Positions 49,674 to 60,036 of a stretch of 64,000 nucleotides of DNA are shown here, one piece after another. The notes under the pieces were generated by a model. That model saw only the letters and a list, made by a program, of their open reading frames with translations. It ran no database searches and was not told the DNA's origin. Position 1 is the first letter of the stretch. Each line of letters starts with the position of its first letter. The DNA comes from Phocaeicola paurosaccharolyticus JCM 15092. GTDB taxonomy: Bacteria > Bacteroidota > Bacteroidia > Bacteroidales > Bacteroidaceae. Location of the stretch: positions 1 through 64,000 of the forward strand of contig NZ_BAJR01000005.1 of the NCBI RefSeq assembly GCF_000613805.1, read 5' to 3'. A program made the translations under genes and the position numbers.

Positions 49674-52600
49674 TTATTTCAATTTCATCAATACATCTCC
49701 GAACTTGGCGTAGTTAACTACTACGCCATCATCTAAGTCGAAAGCTATTTGCTTGTCAGCTACTGCATGAAGGCGGTCGTGGTATTCACGACACTCTTCT
49801 ATCTGCTTGCCTATATTGTCCATCTCCTTACGCTCGCGAGTGGAGAGGTCGGCTGCTTTGGTCTGCATTTCGCTCTGTTTGTTTATCAGCCATTCTATGT
49901 GAGGCAACAGATAGTTGGTGCGCACCTTTTCGGCTGTGTAGGCATTCATGCGGTGCATGTATACGATGCACTGGAATGCGCCTTTCTTGCTACTGAACAG
50001 CCAGTAGATGGGACGGTTCTGATACATCTTCTTGTGGTATTTCCAGAAGTCTTTCACAAAATAATCATCCAATCGCTTGCCAAGTGATTTTTCTATGTAG
50101 TTCAGATTTCCTATCAAAGAATCCTCTCCAAAGACAGTGCTAAGCCATGTCTTGAATCTTAATGTAATGTTATCTGTAAACTCAGTATTGGCAGGCATAA
50201 TTGGAATAATCCCATCATCGTCTATCGCGAATCGACAGTTGGGTACAAGAGCATCATACTCTTTTAGTCCGTCCCCTTGATTAGCAAGAATTAGTCCGGG
50301 CTTGTCGATGCTGTAACGCCCCATCATGCAACCTACGGCATAGCTGATGAGTTGCTTCATGAGCACATCGTCATGCCATACTATAGCGTTATCTTCTATC
50401 GAAATCTCTCCTTGTTGCAGAATGGTGATTTCATCGAGTGGAACATCGGGAGTGAGTTCATCTTCGAGACCATAGATGCTGATGAACTGACGGTTGAGTT
50501 CTTCTTCGTTGGCGTGGAGCTGCATAAACTTGCGTTCCCATTTCTGTTTGATGATACGAGTGCGCCATTCCAAACTGTTCAACTGTGGAGCTGCCAAATC
50601 AACCATCATTCCTGTGCCTTCGTAAATTTCGTTTATCGTGTCGGCATACTTCGCATCAGTGTCTAAGGCCATGATCTCATTACTCTGAAAATCCCAACTG
50701 GTTTCATGAGCATCCCAATCGGCTTTGGATAGGGTGATGTTTTGTTGAACTATATCAGTTACAACATCAATATCAGAAAATGGCATTTTTAGAATGTTTT
50801 CAGTTTGAACACTAAAAGTCGGATTTACAATATCTAGTAGGTAATTAGTAACCTTAGAATTTAATGCTCCAAGTTCGCTGTAGAGACTATTGGAGTTATT
50901 TGGAGTAATATTTACCTCATCAAATGTTGAATCTTCTCTCAAATAACGAAATGTTGCTTTACCAGAACATATTTTAGACCAAGTAATGCCAGTTCTGTAC
51001 CACAGATATTCTTTTATAACTCTAGACATTTTGTTTTTATGATAGAATTCAATATCGTCTTTGGACCATGCAATAACATTCATGGTATTTCCATACCATC
51101 TCCTTGCCTCACCACCTTTTGTTTGAAGCATCCACTTACATTGTTTTCCTATTTTAGTACAAGAAACCTCCCATAAATAACGAAGAAACCTCTCATTGTC
51201 ACCCGTAACATTTTTACCATCAGAAAATGAAAAATCTCCAATAGTATTGTCTGAAAATGCTGAAGTAACCTTTTCACTTACCCAATACCCTATCGGGCAA
51301 CCTGGAATCTTCTCAAAATTCTTCTGTAGTACATTAGAATAGTAGATTTTGTTACCTTTATCAGAATATGGTAATTCAAGAACATCCTTGCTATACTCCT
51401 TGAAATAGTATTTGAAATCATGATTAGCCAATGTTTTCTCAAAAAGCTGTTGAAGATGTTTTTGATCAAATTCTTGAAATGTACGTTCTATCAAACGGAA
51501 ATAAGTTCCCTTTGCATTTTCTGATTTAGTATTACTTATCACTACAGATGATGCACCGAAGTCAGCTCCGAATACTCCACGACTAAGATGAAGTAAAGAA
51601 TCGATAGAACGATTATCAATTATATCCTTCCGAAGTCTTTCAAACGTACTTAAGAACATCCATGATGGAGGGATAATAAAACCGTATTTACCATGCTTAT
51701 ATGTCATCTTTGCCATATGCTGTACAAATACAGTAGCAAGGTCTGCTTTCCCTTCTTCATAATTATCCTTCACATATTTACTCAACACACTATTCATATT
51801 GCCTCCACCCATATACGGCGGATTCATCACCAATGCCGAATATTTGTTGGTTAATGTCAATATCATTTCAAATCCCGCAAACAAATCTCTGAAGTTGTCT
51901 TTATGTTCGTGTTGCTTTGTCTGTTCTTTGATGCAATTCATCAGGAAAGTTCGTGTTTCCTCGCTAATGTCGAACTTCATGATGGAACCTAAAGTCTCTG
52001 CATCACCCAACAGCTGGAAAGCATCATCAAGTTCTTTGTTTATCTTTTCAGATGTACAAGGTAACTCCAAGGCACAGCATAGATGTCCTTTCAGCTCTTC
52101 CCAAGTATGGAGATTGCAATGAGGCATATCCAACACTCGTGGCATGCAATGGGCATCCACAAAACTGATGTCTTTCTGACAGGCTTTCAGCAGCAGTGCA
52201 AATGTAGCCAACTGTTTGGCACGAGTATCAATGTCTACCCCTGTCAGATTGTAACGAAAGATATTTTCTATAGCCTTTCTCCGATTGTACCCCTCTTCAA
52301 TGTAAATCTGATAGAGCAAATCGAAGCATTCATTTAGAATATGACCGGAGCCGCATGCCAAGTCGGCACACGTCAAATCGTGAATGTCATCAAAATGATA
52401 GATGGCATCGGTGGGGGTCGGTTCGGCAGGTTCTACCAAATATTGCATTCCTTTCTTGATGTCAGAATAAGGGTTGTTGTCCAAATAGATGCGCCCCACG
52501 CTGTTCTGCACCATGTACTTCACAATCCAGTTGGGCGTGAATATCTGGGTGGCTGCCGGAATCTCATCAGCTTCAAACTTGCCTTTCTTGGCAAACACCT

Positions 52601-53273
52601 CATCCTTGCGCTCGGATATATAGAACTGATAGAGCCAACCTATCAGTTCGGGCGACTTGTAATCTTCATCCGAAATGTAATCATCGTCATTGAGACGGTC
52701 AATAAATCCGCCTTTTTTCAAGATATTGTTTGGCAACAACAATTCAGTATAGTCTGAGATAGTGCCAAAGCACTTGTTGATAACTGGATTGTTATGGCAA
52801 TAAGCTACAATCAATACCTGAAACTGCTCATCAGTCAGCGCATCATTAGCCAAAAGCACTTCCAGCTTCTGAAGGCTTTCTTCATTCATCTGCGGCATTC
52901 TGCCTTGACGGGCATCTGACACCAAAACAGGAACGCGGTTTTGCTCGCTCTCATATTCCAACACAGGAGGAATCAACCCATTCTTTGCCATGATACGAAT
53001 GGCTACCAAACGGTTAAACCATGTGTAAACCACTTCCTCTATCACATCACGACAAGAGTGATTTTTCAACTGATTGGACAAGGACTCAAACTGATCATAA
53101 AAATCCACAGTTTGGGTGTCACCCATAAAGACAGCACCGCCATCTTTCAGCTCAGGCTTTTCCGTTATAGTACCATCCTCCCTGATACCTAAAGCAGAGA
53201 GGCGTTGTTTCACACCGTCAATCAATATATTGCGAGCTTCACCGGCGAAGCGTTTCAGTTTATTCGTGTCCAT
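49674..53273 (-). CDS. pglX: BREX PglX adenine-specific DNA methyltransferase
   Basis: 1,199 residues. SAM-binding motif I is DLACGSGHI (D304-G310) and the catalytic motif NPPY is at 484-487; both are typical of N6-adenine methyltransferases of BREX. The C-terminal half contains target-recognition regions (WMLQTKGGEARRWYG, GITWSKICSGK) and a final coiled coil (MQTKAADLSTRERKEMDNI). It marks host DNA at a non-palindromic site so the system spares it; phage DNA without the mark is blocked. 11 bases after brxC. Confidence 0.95.
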   Translation of the reverse strand: MDTNKLKRFAGEARNILIDGVKQRLSALGIREDGTITEKPELKDGGAVFMGDTQTVDFYDQFESLSNQLKNHSCRDVIEEVVYTWFNRLVAIRIMAKNGLIPPVLEYESEQNRVPVLVSDARQGRMPQMNEESLQKLEVLLANDALTDEQFQVLIVAYCHNNPVINKCFGTISDYTELLLPNNILKKGGFIDRLNDDDYISDEDYKSPELIGWLYQFYISERKDEVFAKKGKFEADEIPAATQIFTPNWIVKYMVQNSVGRIYLDNNPYSDIKKGMQYLVEPAEPTPTDAIYHFDDIHDLTCADLACGSGHILNECFDLLYQIYIEEGYNRRKAIENIFRYNLTGVDIDTRAKQLATFALLLKACQKDISFVDAHCMPRVLDMPHCNLHTWEELKGHLCCALELPCTSEKINKELDDAFQLLGDAETLGSIMKFDISEETRTFLMNCIKEQTKQHEHKDNFRDLFAGFEMILTLTNKYSALVMNPPYMGGGNMNSVLSKYVKDNYEEGKADLATVFVQHMAKMTYKHGKYGFIIPPSWMFLSTFERLRKDIIDNRSIDSLLHLSRGVFGADFGASSVVISNTKSENAKGTYFRLIERTFQEFDQKHLQQLFEKTLANHDFKYYFKEYSKDVLELPYSDKGNKIYYSNVLQKNFEKIPGCPIGYWVSEKVTSAFSDNTIGDFSFSDGKNVTGDNERFLRYLWEVSCTKIGKQCKWMLQTKGGEARRWYGNTMNVIAWSKDDIEFYHKNKMSRVIKEYLWYRTGITWSKICSGKATFRYLREDSTFDEVNITPNNSNSLYSELGALNSKVTNYLLDIVNPTFSVQTENILKMPFSDIDVVTDIVQQNITLSKADWDAHETSWDFQSNEIMALDTDAKYADTINEIYEGTGMMVDLAAPQLNSLEWRTRIIKQKWERKFMQLHANEEELNRQFISIYGLEDELTPDVPLDEITILQQGEISIEDNAIVWHDDVLMKQLISYAVGCMMGRYSIDKPGLILANQGDGLKEYDALVPNCRFAIDDDGIIPIMPANTEFTDNITLRFKTWLSTVFGEDSLIGNLNYIEKSLGKRLDDYFVKDFWKYHKKMYQNRPIYWLFSSKKGAFQCIVYMHRMNAYTAEKVRTNYLLPHIEWLINKQSEMQTKAADLSTRERKEMDNIGKQIEECREYHDRLHAVADKQIAFDLDDGVVVNYAKFGDVLMKLK

Positions 53274-53284
53274 TTTTTCCGTTG

Positions 53285-56200
53285 TTATGAAACAATAATA
53301 TCGTTGCCGCCACCGATGTACTGCATCAGTTGTTCTTTCAATCGCTGCAGATATAAGTCAATGTCTTCCTCCGAATGTATGGGATGGGTAGTGTGCGTAT
53401 TCAAATGCACAATTCTGCGGGTACGTGGGGTGACAGTCGGTTCTTTCACAACGCCATTTCCTTCTGGTGCAGGAGGATAAGGTCTGGAAACCGGCGGCTT
53501 TGGAACAGCTTCGTTGATAAGCTTCATCTGCTCTTCATAAAAACCTGCTACATTCGCATTGGCTTGCAGTGCATAAAAATTGTTGCTATTGGTCTTTTGC
53601 AGGATAGTCGTATCTCGTGTGGCAAACTTATCCCTGTCGACTTTTATACCGGCAGCATATTCTTCCAACTCATCAAAAACTTTGTTGTAACCGGTCTTGA
53701 TAGTTTCTATAAGGGATGATTTGCACTCGTTCAAACGTCCATTCAGATTAGTCATTATCTTCTTGTAAGAAGGCATGTGCTCCCAAGGTTCCATATCTTC
53801 ATTCATGGCTTTCAGACAAACGAGCACTTCTTTCTGATCTTCCGGTAGGAAGGCAAAATTATCACGGTTTTCATCAAGGAATTTCTTTACCTTCTTGAAC
53901 ATATCAAACTGGTCGTCAACAAATAAATTGATGCTCTTGCATTTATCAAACAGAGCAGATGCGCTCTCCTTGGCATCCGTAATGGTTACAAAGAAGTCTT
54001 TCGGATCGCGGATAGTCGTCCATTTCTCCATCAGTGTAATGGCTTCTTCTATTACGCTTGCAAACGGACAACCGTTTACTGTCTTGAAAAGTTCACGGTA
54101 ATGAACAAGCAAACGGCTGAGTGCACTATCTTTGGTCTCCTTACAATTGCGGTACAACTCAGTAGAGTCATTGCTACCCTTGATGGATACGACATTGAAA
54201 ATATGCTTCCATGCTTCGATGAATGCATTCAACACATCCTGTGAAATAGCTTTGGCCGGCTCAATAGTGAATCTGCTGGCATCCCTGACAATATTTCGAG
54301 CTACATCTTCACGGTTAACATTTGGATTATTGTTGTAGTTGTAGGCATATAAATGACGCCGTACCAGTTCATTCACCACATAAATACTGCAACAGTCTGC
54401 CCATCCATAAGGCACCTTGGCGAACTGACGTACAATATCTGACACCGTCACATCATGAGGCGATCGATCGAGGAAGTCTTTCACTTTCTTCTCTGCGTTA
54501 GTGAGAGGAATGTCAAGTAAAGTCGGTTCGATGGGACGAAGTATTTTTGAAGCCAATTCGTTTTGTGTCTTGGGATATTCCTGCTCATTCACCAATCCTG
54601 CAGAACGATAAAGATTTTGCAGATGATAGGTAATTGCCACTTTGTAGCGTTCCTTGTTCTTCGAATTTCCCAATACGGATTGTGGAAGAATGTCTTGTCC
54701 GGAGATAACAGGACAGTTGTCGAGTAAATCTCTGAACTTAGGCTTAATATCCTTCTGATACATATCCTTGGCACGTTCTTGGAATAGTCGTTTGGTACGC
54801 TGGCGTTCTTCACTGATTGCCGGTTCCTGTGCAAAACATTGCACACGACAAAAGTCCAAAAAGTTCTGGCGAAGTTCCTGATTGCCTTTGAACAGAGAAT
54901 ATAGGAAGAATACCAGGTGGTTGGATTGATTTGTAAATGCGAACTGATCCGGAGAATCAGTACTTGCCGTTGTCAGAAAGTCAACCACCACATCCGGATT
55001 ATTCGAAAGAATATTCTTACCATCTACATTTCCACCGACATTAAAAGAACGAGTTGCATACGTCTCCTTATTGGTCGATGGCGTAAAGCCAAAGTGTTCG
55101 TAGATAATCTTGTATAACTCTTCTGCATAGGTGTTACTGTCTACCGTTTGATTTTTGATAATCTGAGCTACTTGTGATTCTTCTTCAGTATAGAATTCAT
55201 AGATTTCGGTATCATTGTCTGTTCTATTCTTGCGGATAACAGCTTTATCCATCAAGAAAGCCAGCACCTGAGATACATCTTCCTTGATGACAGCTTTGTT
55301 GGCATCCATCTTTGTCATCAGGAGCGTCACGATGTTGTCAATCGTAGCTGAGAATCCTTGCTTGTCCACATCAGAAAGGTTGCATACCATAAAAAGAACA
55401 TTGACTACTCTGCGATAGAAAGATTGCTTTTCTTCATCTTTGATAAGTTTCAAGGCTTCACGTGCATTTGCTATAGCACGCTGACCAAGATGCTGCATGG
55501 AGCCTTGGAACATGGCACCAAAGAACTGGTCGAATGGAATGAATTCGTCCACCTCACATTCTGCGGTTTTCTGGGCTATCGAGAATGTAATGTTCAGTAA
55601 GGAACGTTCGTTGCCCTTCACTTGTTTGTCTACATAGTTCATGTTGACGAAAGAATCAAGCACTCTCATAATCAATTGAAATTGATAGGGTACGAATGGA
55701 TAGAAGGCTGCAAAGTCTTCTTTGTTCTTATAGGATTGATAGGTACTGGGAAGAATGAATTGGGCATCGAGCATGGCTTTATTTTTATTAAACAAGTCTT
55801 CCAATTGAATTTCCACTTCTCCTTTTTTGTCTAATATACGCTTTTGTGTAATGTATTCCGGACTTGTTCCTTGTAAGGAAGCACGAACTTCAAAACGCCC
55901 CAAAATCTTACCCACTTCATCTTCAGGATTGGTATCGCTACCGCCCACATTCTTGACAACATCTTCCAAAGTCTGCTGGGCGGTACATGAAATCCATACT
56001 TGGGATTCACAGACTTCATCTAATCGTTTCACGAGTGACTGGAGCTGCAGCAACAAGTCGCGATGCTCCCCAATGAACTGACTTACTTCATCGACGAAGA
56101 ACATGATGCGAAAATTGCGATTATTCTTATTATCGAGATATTCTTTCATTTCGGCAGCGAATGCTTCTACGGATACATTCACATCGTTTTTAAGGATTCT

Positions 56201-56917
56201 CTCCCGAATGACATCGATAGCCAAAGCCGGATCCACTTCCTTGGCCATCTGCAAAGCCAAATCCAAACGACCGGCGGCAAAGCGTGATATGTTGCGCTCC
56301 CAATCATACCCTTTACTCTTGACATACTCCTTGAATTCTTCAAATTTGCCGTCATCGTCCAATGCTTTTTCCAAATATTGGGCCATGGACAGGTTAAACG
56401 AGTTATATCCACGTCGGGCGTTAAACTGGTTCCAGAAGATAGTGGTAAAAGTGTTGGCATGATCCACATTGGCATCATGCACATCACCTATATTGAACAT
56501 AACCATTTCCACATCGGCCTTGTTCACATACCATTTTTGAAGTGATTTGAGTTCGGAAAGAGAGACATTCGCCTGTTCTAGAACGGAAGTGTCTTTGTCA
56601 CCAAGCAATAATTCCTGAGTGGCCTCTATCAGTCGGATAAAAGCCATGTCGCCATATTTGTTTGACAAGCAATAGCTTGCATATTTCAAGAAATGTGATT
56701 TACCGGAACCATAGTAACCGTTAATCCAAATGCCTACATGACTGCCTTGATTTACTTTGATGTTTACAAGTATATTGTACAGGTTGACTATAATCTCCTG
56801 AGTAAATACATATTCTACAATTTCAGTTAGAATTGTATCTTCACTGAGATCAGATGCAGAAACCGCAGGGTTGACCTTTCTGTCAAGACCTCTTTCATAC
56901 AAATCTTTAAATTTCAT
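53285..56917 (-). CDS. brxC: BREX BrxC large ATPase
   Basis: 1,210 residues. P-loop GYYGSGKS at 67-74 and Walker B FFVDEVSQ (D276, E277) identify the AAA/ORC-like ATPase BrxC (PglY-like). A long helical body follows, with a proline-rich stretch near the end (KPPVSRPYPPAPEGNG). BrxC is essential for BREX defence and probably forms the core of a complex with BrxB, PglX and PglZ. 12 bases after brxB, 11 before pglX. Confidence 0.95.
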   Translation of the reverse strand: MKFKDLYERGLDRKVNPAVSASDLSEDTILTEIVEYVFTQEIIVNLYNILVNIKVNQGSHVGIWINGYYGSGKSHFLKYASYCLSNKYGDMAFIRLIEATQELLLGDKDTSVLEQANVSLSELKSLQKWYVNKADVEMVMFNIGDVHDANVDHANTFTTIFWNQFNARRGYNSFNLSMAQYLEKALDDDGKFEEFKEYVKSKGYDWERNISRFAAGRLDLALQMAKEVDPALAIDVIRERILKNDVNVSVEAFAAEMKEYLDNKNNRNFRIMFFVDEVSQFIGEHRDLLLQLQSLVKRLDEVCESQVWISCTAQQTLEDVVKNVGGSDTNPEDEVGKILGRFEVRASLQGTSPEYITQKRILDKKGEVEIQLEDLFNKNKAMLDAQFILPSTYQSYKNKEDFAAFYPFVPYQFQLIMRVLDSFVNMNYVDKQVKGNERSLLNITFSIAQKTAECEVDEFIPFDQFFGAMFQGSMQHLGQRAIANAREALKLIKDEEKQSFYRRVVNVLFMVCNLSDVDKQGFSATIDNIVTLLMTKMDANKAVIKEDVSQVLAFLMDKAVIRKNRTDNDTEIYEFYTEEESQVAQIIKNQTVDSNTYAEELYKIIYEHFGFTPSTNKETYATRSFNVGGNVDGKNILSNNPDVVVDFLTTASTDSPDQFAFTNQSNHLVFFLYSLFKGNQELRQNFLDFCRVQCFAQEPAISEERQRTKRLFQERAKDMYQKDIKPKFRDLLDNCPVISGQDILPQSVLGNSKNKERYKVAITYHLQNLYRSAGLVNEQEYPKTQNELASKILRPIEPTLLDIPLTNAEKKVKDFLDRSPHDVTVSDIVRQFAKVPYGWADCCSIYVVNELVRRHLYAYNYNNNPNVNREDVARNIVRDASRFTIEPAKAISQDVLNAFIEAWKHIFNVVSIKGSNDSTELYRNCKETKDSALSRLLVHYRELFKTVNGCPFASVIEEAITLMEKWTTIRDPKDFFVTITDAKESASALFDKCKSINLFVDDQFDMFKKVKKFLDENRDNFAFLPEDQKEVLVCLKAMNEDMEPWEHMPSYKKIMTNLNGRLNECKSSLIETIKTGYNKVFDELEEYAAGIKVDRDKFATRDTTILQKTNSNNFYALQANANVAGFYEEQMKLINEAVPKPPVSRPYPPAPEGNGVVKEPTVTPRTRRIVHLNTHTTHPIHSEEDIDLYLQRLKEQLMQYIGGGNDIIVS

Positions 56918-56929
56918 ATAGCTTGGGAT

Positions 56930-57538
56930 TTATTGGTTTACTAATAAGGTTGCACGATATGTATGCGCATCTTCAAGCGTATCGAATAAGGAAAAAGAAT
57001 TTCCTTCCTGATGCCCGGGATAGAAAAGGATAATTTTGTATCGCGACGTGTCATTGTATTTTTCATAACGTGTAAGGAATACATTGGTACGGAGATACGG
57101 AAACATTTTACCTACGCCATGAATAAAGATATACGGTTTGTTCAATCCATCGTTGATTTTCAGGTGTTCATCAATCCTGTCGTGGACATAATGAATGAAG
57201 TTGTCTGAATTTGCTTCTGTTGACAATTCTTGAGTTACCATATCCGGTTGGGTCTTATCATCTTCCAATGTTAAATCAAATAACGAATCAGGTCCAAATC
57301 TTTCGGTTTTCAGATAATCACAAAAGGCTTGAAACAAATCAAGTAGCATGGCATTGATAAAACTACTCGGGCGTTCCAAATTCTGTTTAAACACAACTAT
57401 TTGACGTTGCATCTCATATTCTTTTGCGGCAGAATATTGGTATATGTAGTAATTATAAAATATATTTCCACTTTTCACATCTTTAAATTCCGGACTATTG
57501 AGATAGTCGTAAAGTTCCTGCAAAGTCATATTCTTCAT
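56930..57538 (-). CDS. brxB: BREX BrxB (DUF1788)
   Basis: 202 residues of the BrxB/DUF1788 family: IFYNYYIYQYSAAKEYEMQR near the N-terminus and KPYIFIHGVGKMFPYLR, YKIILFYPGHQEGN near the C-terminus, the segments by which the family is recognised. Role in BREX not known beyond being required in type 1 systems. Its start overlaps the brxA stop by 4 bases (ATGA), a translational coupling. Confidence 0.92.
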   Translation of the reverse strand: MKNMTLQELYDYLNSPEFKDVKSGNIFYNYYIYQYSAAKEYEMQRQIVVFKQNLERPSSFINAMLLDLFQAFCDYLKTERFGPDSLFDLTLEDDKTQPDMVTQELSTEANSDNFIHYVHDRIDEHLKINDGLNKPYIFIHGVGKMFPYLRTNVFLTRYEKYNDTSRYKIILFYPGHQEGNSFSLFDTLEDAHTYRATLLVNQ

Positions 57539-58167
57539 GCTAACTTCGTTTTAATATCATTCACTTCGTAAGGATAAAGCAAGCAGGCTTCCAAAAACCA
57601 TTCCTCACCGCTACGAATGTAATACTCATAATCGGATACGTCAAGATGGATGGCATGCAGCTCATCCGTCTTTTCCTGCAACAGTCCGGACTGACGAAGA
57701 ATCGTCAAATACTGACTGGCACATCTGTCTTTTGTATTGTCCGTCCAGCCATCCACAAATTCATCTCTCAAAGAAATCTCACTGAATTCCATCATGATGT
57801 CATTCTTCCTAAGCGTTCTATCCACCGAATTCCAATGCTTGACGGTGACATTGAAATGAAAATCAAAGACCAGTTTATAGGCTTTTAATATAGAATAAAG
57901 CAAATATGCCCTCTGAGTCTTTTCATTCTTGTCAATGAAAGCAATCCAAAATGAAGCAGGCACAGAATTATACCGTCGTTTAAACTCATTGAGAAATGTT
58001 TGTCTTGCCTTTTCCGAGTTCACCTGCAAGATACGGTTATTTTTCTTTTCATCTCTTAGTAGTTCATCAGAGTTTGGGGACATCAATAAAGGAAGAATGC
58101 GCAAAAACTCATTGAAGAGAAATGCACATCCGGTTATTGTTGCTGTATATGGACTGTTTTGTTTCAT
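57535..58167 (-). CDS. brxA: BREX BrxA (DUF1819)
   Basis: 210 residues, BrxA/DUF1819 family: YTATITGCAFLFNEFLRILPL at the start is typical (read as YTATITGCAFLF and NEFLRILPLL), followed by SEKARQTFLNEFKRRYN and a helical body. BrxA is a small protein with an all-alpha, NusB-like fold that binds DNA. First of the core BREX genes; 11 bases after the XRE-type regulator and coupled to brxB. Confidence 0.92.
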   Translation of the reverse strand: MKQNSPYTATITGCAFLFNEFLRILPLLMSPNSDELLRDEKKNNRILQVNSEKARQTFLNEFKRRYNSVPASFWIAFIDKNEKTQRAYLLYSILKAYKLVFDFHFNVTVKHWNSVDRTLRKNDIMMEFSEISLRDEFVDGWTDNTKDRCASQYLTILRQSGLLQEKTDELHAIHLDVSDYEYYIRSGEEWFLEACLLYPYEVNDIKTKLA

Positions 58168-58178
58168 GTATTTTGTTT

Positions 58179-58421
58179 CTATAAAAATTTAATTAGCTTT
58201 ACATCTTCACCTGCTCGTGAAGAATTAAGCAAATCTTTCACGTCTACTTCCAATACTTTTGAGATTTGAAGTAACGTTTCCAATCCTGGCTGGGCAGTGT
58301 TTGTACACCACTTTGAAACAGTCGCAGGGTCTTTGCCTAACTGTTCTGCCAACCATTTATTAGTGCGCTTTTTCTCAGCCAGCACTACTTTCAATCTATT
58401 GATGTCTTTTGTCGCTTCCAT
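58179..58421 (-). CDS. Small XRE-family regulator
   Basis: 80 residues with one helix-turn-helix: NKWLAEQLGKDPATVSKW, then QPGLETLLQISKVLEVDVKDLL, the Cro/C1 pattern. First gene of the BREX transcript, 11 bases before brxA, so it probably regulates the operon. A short tail (SSRAGEDVKLIKFL) follows. Such small XRE genes are common ahead of Bacteroidota BREX loci. Confidence 0.85.
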   Translation of the reverse strand: MEATKDINRLKVVLAEKKRTNKWLAEQLGKDPATVSKWCTNTAQPGLETLLQISKVLEVDVKDLLNSSRAGEDVKLIKFL

Positions 58422-58771
58422 TGAAAAATACTGTTATAAATCTGTTTATACTTACCAAAGTAATAATAATTCCAGACAGATCATCATATTTCCCGATAAA
58501 TTTACTAAATAAATTGCGTATAGCGTCAATTTAATGGTAATATATCCTTGTTTTTGCGTAAATAAGATAAAAATAGAGAATAAGGCAATAAAGAATTTGA
58601 CCATTATATAGTTTATTCATTGAATTTTTGTACCTTTGCATTAATAGTTGATCACTTTAGGTGCATGATGACTGGTACATCGTCAACGTTTACTTGTTCT
58701 GGGGCCCGACCCCTCTCATAATCGGCCTATCAAAAAGGAGTTTGTTTAAACTTTACAACGAGTGAACGTAT
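58422..58771. other. Divergent promoter region at the right side of BREX
   Basis: 350 bases without a gene between the BREX regulator (leftward) and the ParA remnant (rightward). A TTACTTTG on the minus strand (58456-58463) is a possible weak BREX -7 element. The rightward half holds a clear promoter and a leader of about 130 bases with a G/C-rich hairpin-prone stretch (GGGGCCCGACCCC near 58703). Confidence 0.5.
58631..58638 (+). promoter_or_regulatory. -7 element of the ParA promoter
   Basis: TACCTTTG followed by CA: an exact TAnnTTTG match of the kind seen ahead of Bacteroidota mobile-element genes. It lies 133 bases before the ATG, implying a long leader. Confidence 0.5.
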
Positions 58772-59149
58772 ATGCAAGACAACATCATTATTACTTTTGC
58801 CAATCAAAAAGGCGGTGTAGGCAAGACAACGCTGTGTACGCTATTTGCCAATTATTTGGTAGCCCACCGGAAGAAGGTTCTTGTTATTGACTGTGACGTC
58901 CAGAAGACGATCAGTTTCAGGCGCAAGGCAGACCTTTAGAAATACAAGGATGTAACTATTCCTTATAACATTCAGCCTTTCAATATTGCCAATGCCACGA
59001 ATGTACAAAACCTGATGACAAACCTTCGGAAGATGCAGGGAGTCATTCTCATTGATGCTCCCGGTAATCTTACCCAGCAAGGACTTATTCCCATCTTCGC
59101 CAATTCGGACTACATTATCTGTCCTTTTCAGTATGAGGTAACTTCCATC
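58772..59149 (+). pseudogene. ParA-family ATPase remnant
   Basis: Reads MQDNIIITFANQKGGVGKTT (deviant Walker A), LVIDCDVQKTISFRRKADL, then a TAG at 58937-58939 where a Gln codon is expected, then KYKDVTIPYNIQPFNI, VILIDAPGN and DYIICPFQYEVTSI, all in the same frame. It is cut at 59150 by the end of an IS66 relic. ParA proteins of this kind accompany plasmids and conjugative or mobilisable elements of Bacteroides. Nonsense codon plus truncation: non-functional. Confidence 0.82.
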
Positions 59150-59240
59150 GTATGCCATCAGCAAACTGCGTCTTGTACTTATAGATTGTAAATTATAATG
59201 GATGTCCTATATGTAGTGGTTTTCGTGGAAGTAATGGATT

Positions 59241-59645
59241 TCAAATAACTCCATTTGCTTTCAATCTATCAGGAAGTAAATCAGCTAAGTCTCTAGAATA
59301 ATCCTTGTCATAATCATGCACATGATCTAAAAAATATATCATCCATTTTCTAAAGTCTACATTTGCACCTTTGCAACATCCCATAAAACTGTATATAATG
59401 GCTGTACTTTCAGCAGTGTCATCATTTTGGCAAAACAAATTCTTCCTGCCTAAAGCTACCGGTATGGCTGCATTTTCTATGCCATTGTTGTCTATAAAGT
59501 ATCTGCCATCAAGATGGTAACGTGATAATTTATCAAAACGTTTATATGTGTATAGAATTGCTTTTTCTATAGGACTGCCCTTGAGAACTTTTGGATGTTC
59601 TGCAACAAGCCACTTTTCAAATCTTACCATAATAGGATATGCCAA
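59241..59645 (-). pseudogene. IS66 transposase, C-terminal remnant
   Basis: 134 residues homologous to the end of IS66 transposases: KGSPIEKAILYTYKRFDKL, YHLDGRYFIDNNGIENAAIP (the DNN-E region with the last catalytic acid), GRKNLFCQNDDTAESTAII and YSFMGCCKGANVDFRKWM, closing with LADLLPDRLK. The open frame extends upstream as KDQNHSYQDAAKLRSRLA to about 59690, then meets the stop of the accessory gene. The first two thirds of the transposase and the TnpB gene are deleted. Confidence 0.85.
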
Positions 59646-59691
59646 TCGACTTCTTAGTTTAGCAGCGTCCTGGTATGAATGATTCTGGTCT

Positions 59692-60036
59692 TTAATCTAG
59701 CGTAAGTAATTTCATTATAGCATCCATGTCCCTAACATTGTCAATTTCCAAGACAACACCATTAGGATAAGTCAGTTTCACATTGTGTATCTGTGGATGG
59801 CGTGTTTCCTGTGACCTGGAAGTTTCTAATAAGTTCCTCGCACATTCATGACTTATAGGAAGAAATTTATTTGAAGGATTAGGGGAAGGGACGGTACGTT
59901 TCTTTATTATGTTTATCCAATAGTAAAAACTATTTTCTTTTAAACCTTGTCCCTTGCAGAACTCCCTTACACTCACTCCTGATGACTTATATTGATCATA
60001 AAGGATCTTGAAATAATCTAATATCCAGTATACCAT
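59692..60036 (-). CDS. IS66 accessory protein TnpA
   Basis: 114 residues of the IS66 TnpA type: YKSSGVSVREFCKGQGLKE and NSFYYWINIIKKR form a helix-turn-helix, and VKLTYPNGVVLEID is the conserved closing segment. Appears intact but the element around it is not functional. Confidence 0.78.
   Translation of the reverse strand: MVYWILDYFKILYDQYKSSGVSVREFCKGQGLKENSFYYWINIIKKRTVPSPNPSNKFLPISHECARNLLETSRSQETRHPQIHNVKLTYPNGVVLEIDNVRDMDAIMKLLTLD

Noticed and set aside
43410-58421. DISARM or Pgl system
   Set aside because: No drmA/drmB/drmC and no pglW kinase; brxA, brxB, brxC and brxL define type 1 BREX.
35597-58939. Stop-to-glutamine recoding suggested by TAA in the relaxase and TAG in ParA
   Set aside because: Many intact genes in the window end in TAA and TAG at their normal lengths, and the relaxase also has a deletion; decay explains both better.
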